Below are positions 1-9,168 of a stretch of 48,396 bases of DNA, one piece after another (the stretch's first letter is position 1; every line of letters starts with the position of its first letter). Source of the stretch: an uncultured Roseobacter sp. (GTDB lineage Bacteria > Pseudomonadota > Alphaproteobacteria > Rhodobacterales > Rhodobacteraceae). The DNA lies in assembly GCA_913054455.1 (NCBI GenBank), contig CAJXIL010000009.1:1-48396 (forward strand). The letters are read 5' to 3'. Below the pieces are notes generated by a model. That model was not told where the DNA came from and did not search any database. It worked only from the letters and a program-made list of their open reading frames with translations. The translations under genes were made by a program, and so were the position numbers.

Positions 1-2348
1 TCAAAGAAGAGGCGATCCCCTTTGCCTGGGAGCTGATCACCAAAGAATTTGGCATTGACAAAAACCGACTGCTGACCACGGTTTATCACACCGATGATGA
101 GGCCTTTGGGATGTGGAAAAAACTCGGGGTGCCCGAGGACCGCATTATCCGCATCGATACCGCCGATAATTTCTGGCAGATGGGCCCCACTGGCCCCTGT
201 GGTCCCTGCACCGAGATTTTCTATGATCACGGCGATCACATCTGGGGTGGCCCTCCCGGCTCTGCAGAGGAAGATGGCGACCGTTTCATCGAAATTTGGA
301 ACGTCGTTTTTATGCAGAACGAAAAGTTCGAAGACGGTTCCATGACCCCCTTGGATATGCAGTCCATTGACACTGGCATGGGGCTGGAACGCATCGGTGC
401 CCTGCTGCAGGGCAGTCACGACAACTATGATACCGACCTGTTCAAGTCCCTGATCGAGGCCTCGGCCGATGTCACCAGTTCCGATCCCTATGGCGATCAG
501 AACGTACATCACCGCGTCATTGCGGACCATCTGCGGTCCACCTCTTTCCTGATGGCGGATGGGGTTATGCCTTCCAACGATGGCCGTGGCTATGTGTTGC
601 GCCGCATTATGCGCCGCGCCATGCGTCACGCACATCTGTTGGGGGCAAAGGATCCGGTGATGCACCGTCTTGTGCCGGCTTTGGTGCAACAAATGGGCGC
701 CGCCTATCCTGAGCTGGGGCAAGCGCAGTCCATGATTGAAGAGACATTAAAACTGGAAGAAACCCGCTTCAAACAGACGCTTGAACGTGGCCTGAAGCTT
801 TTGGACGATGAGGTGTCTGGTCTGGACGAGGGGGCGCCGCTGCCGGGCGCCGCTGCCTTTAAACTATATGATACCTTTGGTTTCCCACTGGATCTGACGC
901 AGGATGCGCTGCGCGAAAAAGGCCGCGAAGTTGACACCGACGGCTTTGATAGCGCTATGGCAGAGCAAAAGGCCAAGGCCCGCGCGGCCTGGGCCGGGTC
1001 TGGTGAAAGCGCCGACAGCACCGTTTGGTTCGACATTGCCGACAAACATGGCGCCACTGATTTCCTTGGCTATGAAACCGAAATGGCCGAAGGCCAGGTT
1101 GCGGCCTTGGTCAAGGACGGTGGCGAAGTCAGCGAAGCCGGGCAGGGCGATAAGGTGCAACTAGTCCTGAATCAAACGCCGTTCTATGCCGAATCCGGTG
1201 GTCAGGTTGGCGATAGCGGTGAGATCCGTGTTGATGGCGGGCTTATTCGTGTCTCGGATACCAAAAAATCCGCTGGCGTCTTTATTCATATGGGCGAAGT
1301 GGTTGAGGGACTCGTCACCATCGGTGCTCCGGCACAACTTATGGTTGAACAGACCCGTCGCTCGGCTATTCGTGCCAATCACTCAGCCACCCACCTGCTG
1401 CACGAGGCCCTGCGCGCGGCGCTTGGGGATCATGTTGCGCAGCGTGGCTCGTTGAATGCTGATGATCGGTTGCGGTTTGACTTTAGCCATACCAAGGCCT
1501 TAACTGATGCGGAACTCAGCAAAGTGTCTGCGGATGTGAATGCTTTCATTCGTCAAAACACCCCTGTTGAGACCCGTATCATGACACCAGATGATGCACG
1601 CGCCTTGGGGGCACAGGCCCTATTCGGTGAGAAATACGGGGATGAGGTTCGGGTTGTGTCTATGGGCCAGGCCGAAACTGGGAAAGGGCAGTCGGGCGAC
1701 ACCTATTCCATCGAGCTCTGTGGCGGGACTCATGTGCGCCAGACCGGTGATATCGGAACCTTTGTGATCCTTGGCGATAGCGCATCCTCTGCGGGAGTAC
1801 GCCGGATCGAGGCCTTGACCGGGGCACCGGCCTTTGACCATTTGCAACGTACAGCGGGCCAGATGGCCGAAATCACTGGGACGCTCAAGGCGCAGCCCAG
1901 TGATGTGATGGATCGTCTGAAATCCATGATGGATGAGCGCAAATCACTACAGAATGAGATTTCCAACCTGAAACAACAGCTTGCCATGGGCGGCGGGGCC
2001 GGAGGCGGCGCGGAGGCGAAAGAGATTGCTGGCAAGAAATTCCTGGCCCAGGCTCTGGAAGGGGTTTCGGGCAAGGATCTGAGAGGGTTGATTGATGCCC
2101 ATAAGCAGAGCATCGGCTCTGGCGTGATCCTGTTGATTGCTGAAGAGGGCGGTAAAGTCGCCGTGGCGGCAGGTGTCACGGATGATTTGACGGGTGACGT
2201 CTCTGCCGTGGATGTGCTGCGTGCAGCCGTGCCTGCGGTTGGTGGTAAAGGCGGCGGAGGTCGCCCCGATATGGCACAGGGTGGAGGTAAGGACTTTGCT
2301 GGTGCCGAGGCCGCAATCGCCGCCGCCGAGGCATTTTTGGCGGGTTAG
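1..2348 (+). CDS. alaS: Alanine--tRNA ligase, 5'-truncated by the window edge
   Basis: Charges tRNA-Ala with alanine in the cytoplasm and hydrolyses mischarged Ser/Gly-tRNA-Ala. The frame is open from base 3, giving 781 residues; a full AlaRS has about 880, so roughly 100 N-terminal residues lie outside the window. The visible part holds the rest of the class II catalytic domain, the editing domain with its HxxxH zinc motif ([10 protein letters not shown], near residue 460) and the later ELCGGTHV Cys/His site (near residue 570). A Gly/Ala-rich linker and the C-terminal DHHA1/C-Ala domain ([15 protein letters not shown]) follow. The ATG at 111 is internal. A hairpin terminator follows 45 bases after the stop. 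No frameshift or missing motif was seen. Confidence 0.97.
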   Translation, partial: KEEAIPFAWELITKEFGIDKNRLLTTVYHTDDEAFGMWKKLGVPEDRIIRIDTADNFWQMGPTGPCGPCTEIFYDHGDHIWGGPPGSAEEDGDRFIEIWNVVFMQNEKFEDGSMTPLDMQSIDTGMGLERIGALLQGSHDNYDTDLFKSLIEASADVTSSDPYGDQNVHHRVIADHLRSTSFLMADGVMPSNDGRGYVLRRIMRRAMRHAHLLGAKDPVMHRLVPALVQQMGAAYPELGQAQSMIEETLKLEETRFKQTLERGLKLLDDEVSGLDEGAPLPGAAAFKLYDTFGFPLDLTQDALREKGREVDTDGFDSAMAEQKAKARAAWAGSGESADSTVWFDIADKHGATDFLGYETEMAEGQVAALVKDGGEVSEAGQGDKVQLVLNQTPFYAESGGQVGDSGEIRVDGGLIRVSDTKKSAGVFIHMGEVVEGLVTIGAPAQLMVEQTRRSAIRANHSATHLLHEALRAALGDHVAQRGSLNADDRLRFDFSHTKALTDAELSKVSADVNAFIRQNTPVETRIMTPDDARALGAQALFGEKYGDEVRVVSMGQAETGKGQSGDTYSIELCGGTHVRQTGDIGTFVILGDSASSAGVRRIEALTGAPAFDHLQRTAGQMAEITGTLKAQPSDVMDRLKSMMDERKSLQNEISNLKQQLAMGGGAGGGAEAKEIAGKKFLAQALEGVSGKDLRGLIDAHKQSIGSGVILLIAEEGGKVAVAAGVTDDLTGDVSAVDVLRAAVPAVGGKGGGGRPDMAQGGGKDFAGAEAAIAAAEAFLAG

Positions 2349-2392
2349 CCTATCTGTCATTGGCAGCAAAAGCTCTGCTTATAAAGTATTCG

Positions 2393-2429
2393 AAAACGCC
2401 CGCTGTCGTTTGACTCGCGGGCGTTTTTT
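2393..2429 (+). terminator. Rho-independent terminator of alaS
   Basis: A 9-bp perfect stem (AACGCCCGC 2395-2403 with GCGGGCGTT 2417-2425) with a 13-base loop runs into six T residues at 2424-2429. It lies directly after alaS and separates it from the next gene. Confidence 0.85.
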
Positions 2430-2524
2430 GTGAGTTGGACCATTTGGTCAAAAAAACTGATCGACCCTGCGTTTCAATTGCCTATGCTAACAAAAAGCCC
2501 AGGCAGATTACCGGAGGATCCCCC

Positions 2525-2812
2525 ATGCCCGCACTTTGGATTGCACATGTTACCGTGACTGATGAAGAAGCCTATGGCAAATATGCCAAATTGGCCGGTC
2601 CAGCCGTGGCTAAGGCCGGCGGCGAGTTTATCGCCCGTGGCGGCCGTTTTGTGCAGCTAGAAGGCAAGGAACGCCCCCGCAATGTGGTTGCGAAATTCCC
2701 TAGCGTTGAGGCTGCGGTTGAGTGCTACCACAGCGCCGAATACCAAGATGCGTTGAGCCATGCGCGCGGCGCGTCCGAACGGGAATTGATGGTCGTTGAG
2801 ACCAGCGAATAA
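2525..2812 (+). CDS. DUF1330 family protein
   Basis: A 95-residue cytoplasmic protein of the DUF1330 family, which has a ferredoxin-like dimeric alpha/beta-barrel fold. The start MPALWIAHVTV, the central GGEFIARGGRF stretch and the later YHSAEYQDAL stretch are typical of the family. The ATG at 2525 is chosen because the beginning MPALWIAHV matches family N-termini and a GGAGG lies 6-10 bases upstream; an in-frame upstream extension to 2435 would run back to the alaS terminator. It stands alone between two terminators. No biochemical role is established for the family, so none is assigned. Confidence 0.88.
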   Translation: MPALWIAHVTVTDEEAYGKYAKLAGPAVAKAGGEFIARGGRFVQLEGKERPRNVVAKFPSVEAAVECYHSAEYQDALSHARGASERELMVVETSE

Positions 2813-2838
2813 TTCAAATCACCTGCTGAACTAAAGTG

Positions 2839-2877
2839 AAAAGGGCTCCTGGTTGGAGCCCTTTTCCTTTTTGGTCA
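2839..2877 (+). terminator. Rho-independent terminator after the DUF1330 gene
   Basis: An 11-bp perfect stem (AAAAGGGCTCC 2839-2849 with GGAGCCCTTTT 2855-2865), a 5-base loop and a T-rich tail. Because the arms carry A and T runs on both sides it could also act on the minus strand. Confidence 0.85.
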
Positions 2878-2914
2878 CGTCCCTAGGGGAAAAAAGCCTG
2901 GTCTTGGAAATGAA

Positions 2915-2936
2915 AAGGACGCCCAGAGGCGTCCTT
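2915..2936 (-). terminator. Terminator of typA
   Basis: A 9-bp perfect stem (AAGGACGCC 2915-2923 with GGCGTCCTT 2928-2936) with a 4-base loop. Read on the minus strand it is followed by a T-rich tail, just downstream of the typA stop. Confidence 0.75.
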
Positions 2937-2959
2937 CCAATTGCATTTCAATCAATGGC

Positions 2960-4780
2960 TTAGCCGTTTTCACGAGCCATCCGCTTGCGCTCATGTGGGT
3001 CAAGGTAGCGTTTGCGCAGACGGATCGAGTTTGGCGTAACTTCCACCAGCTCGTCGTCATTGATGTAGGCGATGGCCTCTTCCAGCGACAGGGTGATTGG
3101 TGTGGTCAAGCGGACCGCTTCGTCGGTGCCGGAGGCCCGCACGTTGGTCAGCTTTTTGCCTTTCAGCGGGTTCACTTCCAGATCGTTTTCGCGGGAGTGT
3201 TCGCCGATGATCATGCCTGTGTAGATATCGACTTGCGAGCCGATGAACATCTTGCCGCGATCTTCCAAGTTCCACAGCGCATAGGCCACGGACTGACCGC
3301 TTTCCATTGACAAAAGAACACCAGCACGACGGCCAGGAATGGAGCCTTTGTGCGGTGCCCAGCCGTGGAACACGCGGTTCAAAACGCCAGTGCCACGGGT
3401 ATCTGTCAGGAACTCGCCGTGGTAACCGATGAGGCCACGCGAGGGCACATGGGCGATGATGCGGGTCTTGCCGGCACCGGCTGGTTTCATCTCGACCAGC
3501 TCACCTTTGCGCGCACCAGTGATTTTTTCAATCACGGCACCAGAGTATTCGTCGTCAACGTCGATGGTGGCTTCCTCAATGGGCTCCATACGAACGCCGT
3601 CGACTTCTTTCATCAGAACCTGAGGGCGCGAGATCGACAGCTCAAAGCCTTCACGGCGCATGTTCTCGATCAGAACGCCCATCTGAAGTTCGCCACGGCC
3701 GGCAACTTCAAAGGCATCGCCACCTGGGGTGTCGGTGATCTTGATCGCAACATTGCCCTCGGCTTCTTTCATCAGGCGGTCCCGGATGACCCGGGACTGA
3801 ACCTTTTTGCCGTCACGACCGGCCAGCGGGCTGTCGTTGATGCCGAAGGTCACGGTGATGGTGGGCGGATCAATCGGCTGGGCATCCAGTGCCTCGTCCA
3901 CGGCCAGGGCACAGATGGTGTCGGCCACGGTGGCTTTGGTCATACCGGCAAGCGAGACAATATCGCCAGCCTGGGCCTCGTCGATGTCCTGCTGCGCCAG
4001 ACCGCGGAAGGCCTGAATTTTGGTAACACGGAACTGTTCGATCTTTTGGCCAATGCGGGACAGGGCCTGCACGGTGGCGCCAACCTTCAGGGTGCCGCTT
4101 TCAACGCGACCAGTCAGCAGGCGGCCCACAAAGGGGTCAGAGCCCAGGGTGGTGGCCAACATGCGGAAATCTTCGCCTTGGCGTTTGATCTGCTTTGGCT
4201 CGGGCACGTGGTTGACGATTAGATTGTACAGCGCGTGCAGATCCTTGCGGGGACCGTCCAGCTCGGCATCGGCCCAGCCATTGCGGCCCGAGGCATACAT
4301 ATGTGGGAAATCAAGCTGATCTTCAGTTGCATCCAATGAAGCAAAGAGATCAAAACATTCGTCCAGCGCACGGTCAGGTTCAGCATCGGGTTTGTCGACT
4401 TTGTTCAGCACCACAATGGGGCGCAGACCCAAGGCCAGGGCTTTGGAGGTCACAAACTTGGTCTGCGGCATGGGGCCTTCGGCGGCATCCACCAGCAGAA
4501 CAACACCATCAACCATCGACAGGATTCGCTCAACTTCACCGCCGAAATCGGCGTGACCCGGGGTGTCAACGATGTTGATACGGGTCCCATTCCATTCCAC
4601 CGAGGTGGGTTTTGCGAAAATTGTAATGCCCCGCTCGCGTTCCAGGTCGTTGCTATCCATGGCACGTTCAGCCACAGCCTGGTTTTCGCGGAAGGCGCCG
4701 GATTGTTTCAGAAGCTCATCAACCAGGGTCGTTTTACCGTGGTCCACGTGAGCAATGATCGCAATGTTGCGCATGTCCAT
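2960..4780 (-). CDS. typA: Ribosome-associated GTPase TypA/BipA
   Basis: Translational GTPase of the EF-G/LepA family that binds the ribosome and helps 50S assembly and stress adaptation. The protein has 606 residues, the usual length. The GTPase motifs are in order: G1 [10 protein letters not shown] (about residues 9-18), G2 RGITIFAK, G3 [10 protein letters not shown] and G4 NKVDKPDA. They are followed by the EF-Tu domain 2-like barrel, the EF-G domain V-like part and the TypA-specific C-terminus ending near [14 protein letters not shown]. The start at 4780 ([15 protein letters not shown]) is preferred over the upstream in-frame ATG at 4855 because family members begin here and AAAGG stands 8 bases upstream. 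It is monocistronic. Confidence 0.97.
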   Translation of the reverse strand: MDMRNIAIIAHVDHGKTTLVDELLKQSGAFRENQAVAERAMDSNDLERERGITIFAKPTSVEWNGTRINIVDTPGHADFGGEVERILSMVDGVVLLVDAAEGPMPQTKFVTSKALALGLRPIVVLNKVDKPDAEPDRALDECFDLFASLDATEDQLDFPHMYASGRNGWADAELDGPRKDLHALYNLIVNHVPEPKQIKRQGEDFRMLATTLGSDPFVGRLLTGRVESGTLKVGATVQALSRIGQKIEQFRVTKIQAFRGLAQQDIDEAQAGDIVSLAGMTKATVADTICALAVDEALDAQPIDPPTITVTFGINDSPLAGRDGKKVQSRVIRDRLMKEAEGNVAIKITDTPGGDAFEVAGRGELQMGVLIENMRREGFELSISRPQVLMKEVDGVRMEPIEEATIDVDDEYSGAVIEKITGARKGELVEMKPAGAGKTRIIAHVPSRGLIGYHGEFLTDTRGTGVLNRVFHGWAPHKGSIPGRRAGVLLSMESGQSVAYALWNLEDRGKMFIGSQVDIYTGMIIGEHSRENDLEVNPLKGKKLTNVRASGTDEAVRLTTPITLSLEEAIAYINDDELVEVTPNSIRLRKRYLDPHERKRMARENG

Positions 4781-4982
4781 GACGTCAGCCTTTGTAAGGA
4801 AGTTGCGCCGCGCATAGCCCGATCCCAAGCCAAAGGCCAGAAGAAATACGCCCAATCCTTGCTGTTAGGCAAAACCTGCAACAATACTGCGTAATTGAGC
4901 GGAAATTTTTCCGATTTCGTGCAGGATCTGCCGCGTGCAGTCTGCTCGCCCGGTCTGTTGGTGGGGCGCCGAAACCTTTGGG

Positions 4983-5318
4983 TTAGTGTCCGGAAGAGGA
5001 GGAGAAGAGGTGAATGACCAGAACGCCGGAGAGGATCAGGCCGATCCCCAGGATGGCAGGCAGGTCCAGTCGTTGGCCAAACATCACCAATCCGATAAGA
5101 GCGATGAGGACGATCCCCAGCCCAGCCCAGATGGCGTAGACGAGACCAACCGGCATGTATTTGAGCGTCAGTCCTAACATGTAAAATGAGAACCCATAGG
5201 CCACAAACACCAGGAGAGAGGGGCCTAGGCGGGTGAACTGCTGGCTGGCCTGCAATGCGGTGGTACCAATGGTTTCTGCCACGATGGCGACGATCAGATA
5301 GAGGTAATGAATGGGCAT
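4983..5318 (-). CDS. Small multidrug resistance (SMR) family transporter
   Basis: A 111-residue inner-membrane protein with four predicted helices, the size and layout of the EmrE/QacE/SugE superfamily. Family members exchange protons for cationic drugs or guanidinium as antiparallel or parallel dimers. The essential membrane-embedded glutamate is present (Glu15 in VAETIGTTAL), as is the YAIWAGLG motif around residues 60-67. The Ser-rich tail SSSSGH is not conserved. The start ATG is preceded by AAAGG. The EmrE-like YAIWAG signature favours a drug/cation exporter over a SugE-type guanidinium exporter, but substrate cannot be told from the sequence. Confidence 0.92.
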   Translation of the reverse strand: MPIHYLYLIVAIVAETIGTTALQASQQFTRLGPSLLVFVAYGFSFYMLGLTLKYMPVGLVYAIWAGLGIVLIALIGLVMFGQRLDLPAILGIGLILSGVLVIHLFSSSSGH

Positions 5319-5565
5319 GCCCGGATCCCTTTTCAGCTCTGGACCTTGGTGGTTTCACCCTTGGCCATATCCGAAGGTTTTGATCCGGGACAGTCAGGAA
5401 ACGGCAGTCAGCGACGTTTTTTCTGCTAATTTGGGCCGGGAGTGAGGGGAGAGTATTGCAGCATTGAACAGGTACCTGTGCGGTCGGGATGCTCGACGAC
5501 CTACAGGGCTCTCTGTATCTACAGGCCCAATCTCTCTCTCCTCGAACAAATAGGAAACCAGATCA

Positions 5566-6384
5566 ATGTGTCGCTGGGCCGCTTACCTTGGATCGCCAAT
5601 CTTTCTCGAAGACATCATTTCGCGCCCAGGGCATTCCTTGATTGCACAAAGCCAAGAGGCTGCCGAGTGTAAGACAAGCACCAATGGCGATGGATTTGGT
5701 CTTGCCTGGTACGACCAACGGCCAGAGCCTGGATTATACCGCGATGTATATCCGGCCTGGTCGGACACCAATCTGCGAGCGTTGGCGCGTCAGGTGCGCT
5801 CAAAGTTGTTCCTGTCTCATGTTCGGGCCTCAACCGGGTCGGCGATCAGCCGAAACAACTGCCACCCCTTTGCAGCTGGGCGTTGGTCCTTCATGCATAA
5901 CGGTCAGGTCGGCGGGTTTGAACAGTTTCGCCGCTATGCCGACATGTGTGTCCCGGATGAGCTGTACCATCACCGCAAAGGGGCTACCGATAGTGAAATC
6001 CTGTTTCTGCTGGCTTTGAAAGAGGGGTTGGACCATGATCCGTTGTCGGCATTGGAACGTGCCGTTGCAAAAATGGAGAGCCTGTCTCGCAGTCGTGGTA
6101 CCACGCCCCATATGCGGTTGTCGGTCGCTCTGTCAGATGGCCATAAACTCTATGCAGCACGTTATTCATCGGATCACATCGCGCCGTCACTTTATTATCG
6201 TTGGAGCAACAGCCGCCAGGGCTGGGCCGTGGTCTCCGAGCCTTTGGAACAACAACAGGACGGCTGGCAGCAGCTGCCTGCAGGTGGCTTCTTGACGCTC
6301 ACAGCAGATGGCGCTCATGAGGGGAGTACGGTTACGGCTTTTGATCCGAACCGGCATGAAGTTGACCTGAACTGCCCAGGATAA
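5566..6384 (+). CDS. Class II glutamine amidotransferase (EgtC/YafJ-like)
   Basis: An N-terminal-nucleophile amidohydrolase of 272 residues. The protein begins MCRWAAYLG, so Cys2 becomes the N-terminal nucleophile after Met removal, which fixes the start at 5566; AGGAAA lies about 8 bases upstream. RASTGSAISRNNCHPF and the FMHNGQVGGF loop (about residues 85-115) form the glutamine-binding and oxyanion pocket. There is no synthase or second catalytic domain, so it belongs to the stand-alone group that includes YafJ and EgtC, the latter removing glutamate in ergothioneine biosynthesis. No egtB or egtD lies in the window. It converges with the HD-domain gene, only 4 bases apart, with no obvious terminator between them. 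The substrate is unknown. Confidence 0.88.
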   Translation: MCRWAAYLGSPIFLEDIISRPGHSLIAQSQEAAECKTSTNGDGFGLAWYDQRPEPGLYRDVYPAWSDTNLRALARQVRSKLFLSHVRASTGSAISRNNCHPFAAGRWSFMHNGQVGGFEQFRRYADMCVPDELYHHRKGATDSEILFLLALKEGLDHDPLSALERAVAKMESLSRSRGTTPHMRLSVALSDGHKLYAARYSSDHIAPSLYYRWSNSRQGWAVVSEPLEQQQDGWQQLPAGGFLTLTADGAHEGSTVTAFDPNRHEVDLNCPG

Positions 6385-6388
6385 CAGC

Positions 6389-7558
6389 CTACAGGCGTTT
6401 GTTTTCCTCAAACCAAGGGCTGATCCTGTCTCGGACGTAGCTCCAGACCTCGGGCGCGCCGCGCGTGACTTTGACGCCAACGCGGCTTTCAACCTGGGCA
6501 AAGCTAACATCATACTCCAGCCAGCTGCCGCCCCCGTTTAGAAGGTTCAACAAAACGGGCTGCACCCGATCAATAGCCTTGGCAAAGGTGGCATCTGCGC
6601 TTGTGGCGGCTTCGAACTCATCCCAAAGGGCGCGAAACTGCTGCGCTTGTGAGACTGGCAAAAGGCCAAAGAGACGATCGGCTGCCTGCAGTTCCTGAGC
6701 CTCTTGTGCCGCCTGGGCCTCAGGAGATTGTGCACCGTGAATTGGGGTGTCGCCAGCATCGATTTCGACAATATCATGCAGGAGCAACATATTGATAACG
6801 CGCGATATGTCGATATCTGAGTAGGCGTATTCGCCCAAAATCCAACCATAGAGCATAATATGCCAGCTATGTTCGGCGGAATTCTCTGCCCTTGATCCGT
6901 CCCCAAGCCAGGTAGCGCGCAAAATGGTCTTGAGCCCGTCTGCTGCGTTGAGGAAGGGCAAACGGTCTGTCAGGGCGCTGACCTCCCTGCCGCTACCATC
7001 GCCCAACAGATCAAGCGCGTGAAAATAGGCCTCTGGGAAGCTGTGTTCCAGGGCTGCAGCGCGACCACCAAAAAGATTACCGCGGACCACCTCTAGGTGG
7101 TCGGGGAGCGGCGCAGCCCCATAGAGCGTTTGAAAAATCGGCTGGCAGTGATCCAGATGTTTGGCAAATCGTGCATCTGGCGATTCGGCCTGTTCAAATT
7201 CTTGCCAGAGCGCATGAAGCTCAGCCCCCTGATCGTTTGGCAGCAGGCCAAACAGCCGGGTGGCGGCAGCCTGTTCGGCCTCTGCCACAGCCTGCCAGTC
7301 GACTGCATCACTAATGGGGTGGTCGCCGGCGTCGATCTCTACCAAGTCATGCAACAGGAGCATTTGAATGACGCGGGTGATTGTAACCTCTGGTTCAGCA
7401 AAGGGAGCCAAAACCAAGGCGTATAGCGCCAAATGCCAGCTATGTTCTGCAGAGTTTTCGCGACGCGAACAATCCAGAATAAGGTTCTGACGCTCAATCC
7501 CGCGCAGCCTGTCTGCCTCTAGCAGGAAGGCAAATTGCGCCTGGATGCGTTGGGTCAT
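6389..7558 (-). CDS. Tandem HD-domain hydrolase (YfbR/HDDC2-like, duplicated)
   Basis: A 389-residue cytoplasmic protein made of two copies of a metal-dependent HD phosphohydrolase domain of the YfbR/HDDC2 (COG1896) type; single-domain relatives are 5'-deoxynucleotidases. Copy 1 (about residues 1-190) has RRENSAEHSWHLALYAL followed by LLHDLVEIDAGDHP. Copy 2 (about 195-389) has SRAENSAEHSWHIMLYG followed by LLHDIVEIDAGDTP. Both copies keep the His, the HD doublet and the downstream Asp, so both may be active. The ATG overlaps the stop of the upstream 80-residue gene (ATGA), which fixes the start. It is the last gene of a three-gene cluster. The substrate is inferred only from the family. Confidence 0.88.
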   Translation of the reverse strand: MTQRIQAQFAFLLEADRLRGIERQNLILDCSRRENSAEHSWHLALYALVLAPFAEPEVTITRVIQMLLLHDLVEIDAGDHPISDAVDWQAVAEAEQAAATRLFGLLPNDQGAELHALWQEFEQAESPDARFAKHLDHCQPIFQTLYGAAPLPDHLEVVRGNLFGGRAAALEHSFPEAYFHALDLLGDGSGREVSALTDRLPFLNAADGLKTILRATWLGDGSRAENSAEHSWHIMLYGWILGEYAYSDIDISRVINMLLLHDIVEIDAGDTPIHGAQSPEAQAAQEAQELQAADRLFGLLPVSQAQQFRALWDEFEAATSADATFAKAIDRVQPVLLNLLNGGGSWLEYDVSFAQVESRVGVKVTRGAPEVWSYVRDRISPWFEENKRL

Positions 7559-7797
7559 TTATTGGCTTTCTCTTCCAGGTCACTTTGAACTTGGGCCAGT
7601 TTTTCCGCAATGAAATCGCGCGCTTTGCGTTCAGCAATGCGGACACGCATTTCGGTCAGGAACGCTTCTTCCAAGGATTGAGAGGCTGCCCCAAGCACTT
7701 GGGCAACCTCCATATAAAACCGATCCTCGCCGATGGCGTCCTGGACTTTCAGCGTATCGATAGCCAGCTTTTCACCTAGCTTTTCGATGGTACCCAT
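7555..7797 (-). CDS. Small uncharacterised helical protein
   Basis: An 80-residue protein that I do not recognise by name. It is rich in Glu, Lys, Ala and Leu, mostly helical by eye, with a basic/acidic amphipathic C-terminal half (RIAERKARDFIAEKLAQ), no signal peptide and no membrane segment. Its ATG overlaps the TAA of the alpha/beta hydrolase upstream by one base, and its TGA overlaps the ATG of the HD gene downstream. Translational coupling of the three genes is therefore likely. It could be a partner or stability factor for one of the two enzymes, but that rests only on position. Confidence 0.78.
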   Translation of the reverse strand: MGTIEKLGEKLAIDTLKVQDAIGEDRFYMEVAQVLGAASQSLEEAFLTEMRVRIAERKARDFIAEKLAQVQSDLEEKANK

Positions 7798-8450
7798 TAG
7801 CGGGTATTCTCCGTCAGGCGGCGTTTCACATAGTCGGTGGTGTGCCCCATCAAGGTGTCCATGTGATCGCCCTGGAAGAAGTGGTCGGCGCCTTCAACTT
7901 CGGTATGGGTGACGGTGATGCCTTTTTGCTCGTGCAGCTTGTTCACCAGATTGACGGTATCCGCCGGCGGCGCCACCCGGTCAGATGTGCCGTTGATGAT
8001 CAATCCAGAGGACGGGCAGGGCGCCAGGAAGGAGAAATCATACATATTGGCTGGCGGGGCCACTGAGATGAAGCCAGTGATTTCAGGACGCCGCATCAGA
8101 AGCTGCATGCCAATCCAGGCCCCAAAAGAGAAGCCAGCAACCCAGCAATGTTTGGAGTTGTTGTTCATCGACTGCAGATAGTCCAGCGCCGATGCCGCAT
8201 CGGACAGTTCGCCAATACCCTGGTCATATTCGCCTTGCGAGCGGCCTACGCCACGGAAATTGAACCGCAAAACGGTAAAACCCATATTGTAGAATGCATA
8301 GTGCAGATTGTAGACGACCTTGTTGTTCATCGTGCCGCCAAATTGGGGATGGGGGTGCAGAACAATCGCGATGGGAGCGTCTTTTTCTTTTTGCGGGTGA
8401 TAGCGGCCTTCCAGGCGGCCTTCGGGTCCGGGAAAAATGACCTCAGGCAT
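7797..8450 (-). CDS. Alpha/beta hydrolase (COG2945 type)
   Basis: A 217-residue cytoplasmic serine hydrolase. The early LHPHPQFGGTMNNKVV motif and RFNFRGVGRSQGEYD are characteristic of this subfamily. The nucleophile elbow is GFSFGA (Ser108), the acid is probably the Asp in GTSDRVAPP (about residue 157), and the catalytic His lies in EGADHFFQG (about 187). No signal peptide is present. It is the first gene of a coupled cluster with the 80-residue protein and the tandem HD protein, and is divergent from iscR across a shared 193-base region. The substrate is unknown; relatives act on small esters or thioesters. Confidence 0.9.
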   Translation of the reverse strand: MPEVIFPGPEGRLEGRYHPQKEKDAPIAIVLHPHPQFGGTMNNKVVYNLHYAFYNMGFTVLRFNFRGVGRSQGEYDQGIGELSDAASALDYLQSMNNNSKHCWVAGFSFGAWIGMQLLMRRPEITGFISVAPPANMYDFSFLAPCPSSGLIINGTSDRVAPPADTVNLVNKLHEQKGITVTHTEVEGADHFFQGDHMDTLMGHTTDYVKRRLTENTR

Positions 8451-8500
8451 GGGTGGGTTAATCCTACTCTCAGTTTTCTGCAGATGCTGTGCGGGAATAC

Positions 8501-8529
8501 TTGACGAATTCCATCAGCCATCTTAGAAC
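8501..8529 (+). promoter_or_regulatory. Candidate sigma-70 promoter of iscR-suf
   Basis: TTGACG at 8501-8506 and TAGAAC at 8524-8529 are separated by 17 bases. The -10 lies inside the Irr-type inverted repeat. The promoter points at iscR about 115 bases downstream. This comes from matching the consensus by eye; no start site is known. Confidence 0.5.
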
Positions 8530-8537
8530 AATTCTAA
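8523..8537 (+). promoter_or_regulatory. Irr-type iron control element (ICE)
   Basis: TTAGAA-CAA-TTCTAA is a perfect 6-bp inverted repeat with a 3-base spacer. It matches the Irr-box/ICE pattern (TTTAGAA-N3-TTCTAAA core) known for Rhizobiales and Rhodobacterales. Because it covers the candidate -10, binding of Irr under low iron would be expected to repress, or at least alter, transcription of the suf operon. Confidence 0.65.
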
Positions 8538-8643
8538 TTGTTGGCGCAGGCCATTGCAGTGCACCGTCACGCTGAGATACGCACTCAGGCGGTTGAGGTC
8601 AATGTTTTCGCGCCAGCGCCCGGATGTTTGGAGAGATGGAAAG

Positions 8644-9105
8644 ATGAAGCTTTCTACCAAAGGACGCTATGCGATGGTCGCGCTGGCAGATATTGCGCTG
8701 CAGCCTGAGGGCGCATTGGTCGTGCTTGGCGATATCTCCAAACGTCAAAATATCTCACTCCCCTATCTTGAGCAGCTCTTTGTGAAGCTTCGTCGGGCTG
8801 AACTGGTTGCATCGGTGCGCGGTCCTGGTGGCGGCTACCGTCTGGCGCGGCGCCCTTCCGAAATTCGGGTCGTCGACATCCTGAGCGCTGTCGATGAAAC
8901 GGTTGATGCCATGCATAAGGGGGCCGGGGCCTCTGGGGCGACTAGTGGCAGTCGGGCTCAATCACTGACTAACCGTCTGTGGGAAAGCCTAAGCGCCCAT
9001 GTCTATGTGTTTCTGCATCAGACCCGTTTGTCTGATGTCATTCAGAATGACTTGGCACCTTGCCCCGCAGTTCCCGGCCTATTTTCGGTTGTTGACGCAG
9101 AATAA
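8644..9105 (+). CDS. iscR: Rrf2-family regulator IscR (single-cysteine type)
   Basis: Winged-helix transcription factor that senses iron-sulfur status and controls the downstream suf genes. It has 153 residues. The N-terminus MKLSTKGRYAMVALADIA, the LPYLEQLFVKLRRAELV recognition segment and the wing GPGGGYRLAR are classical Rrf2. The three clustered cysteines that hold the 2Fe-2S cluster in enterobacterial IscR are absent: the matching stretch reads MHKGAGASGATSGSRAQ. The only cysteine in the protein is near the C-terminus (LAPCPAVPG), as described for Rhodobacter sphaeroides IscR. The start at 8644 is preferred over the longer frame from 8554 because Rrf2 proteins begin MKLS/MRLT and a purine-rich GGAGAG lies upstream. 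Confidence 0.93.
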   Translation: MKLSTKGRYAMVALADIALQPEGALVVLGDISKRQNISLPYLEQLFVKLRRAELVASVRGPGGGYRLARRPSEIRVVDILSAVDETVDAMHKGAGASGATSGSRAQSLTNRLWESLSAHVYVFLHQTRLSDVIQNDLAPCPAVPGLFSVVDAE

Positions 9106-9168
9106 TTTGGACATGATACCGCATAGGCTGCGGGTGTTTGGTCCCTCTCGAACGGAAAAGATGACTCC

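Noticed and set aside
3350-4222. Long plus-strand ORF (290 codons) inside typA
   Set aside because: It is antisense to a well-supported gene; its translation shows no family features and is a product of GC-rich codon bias.
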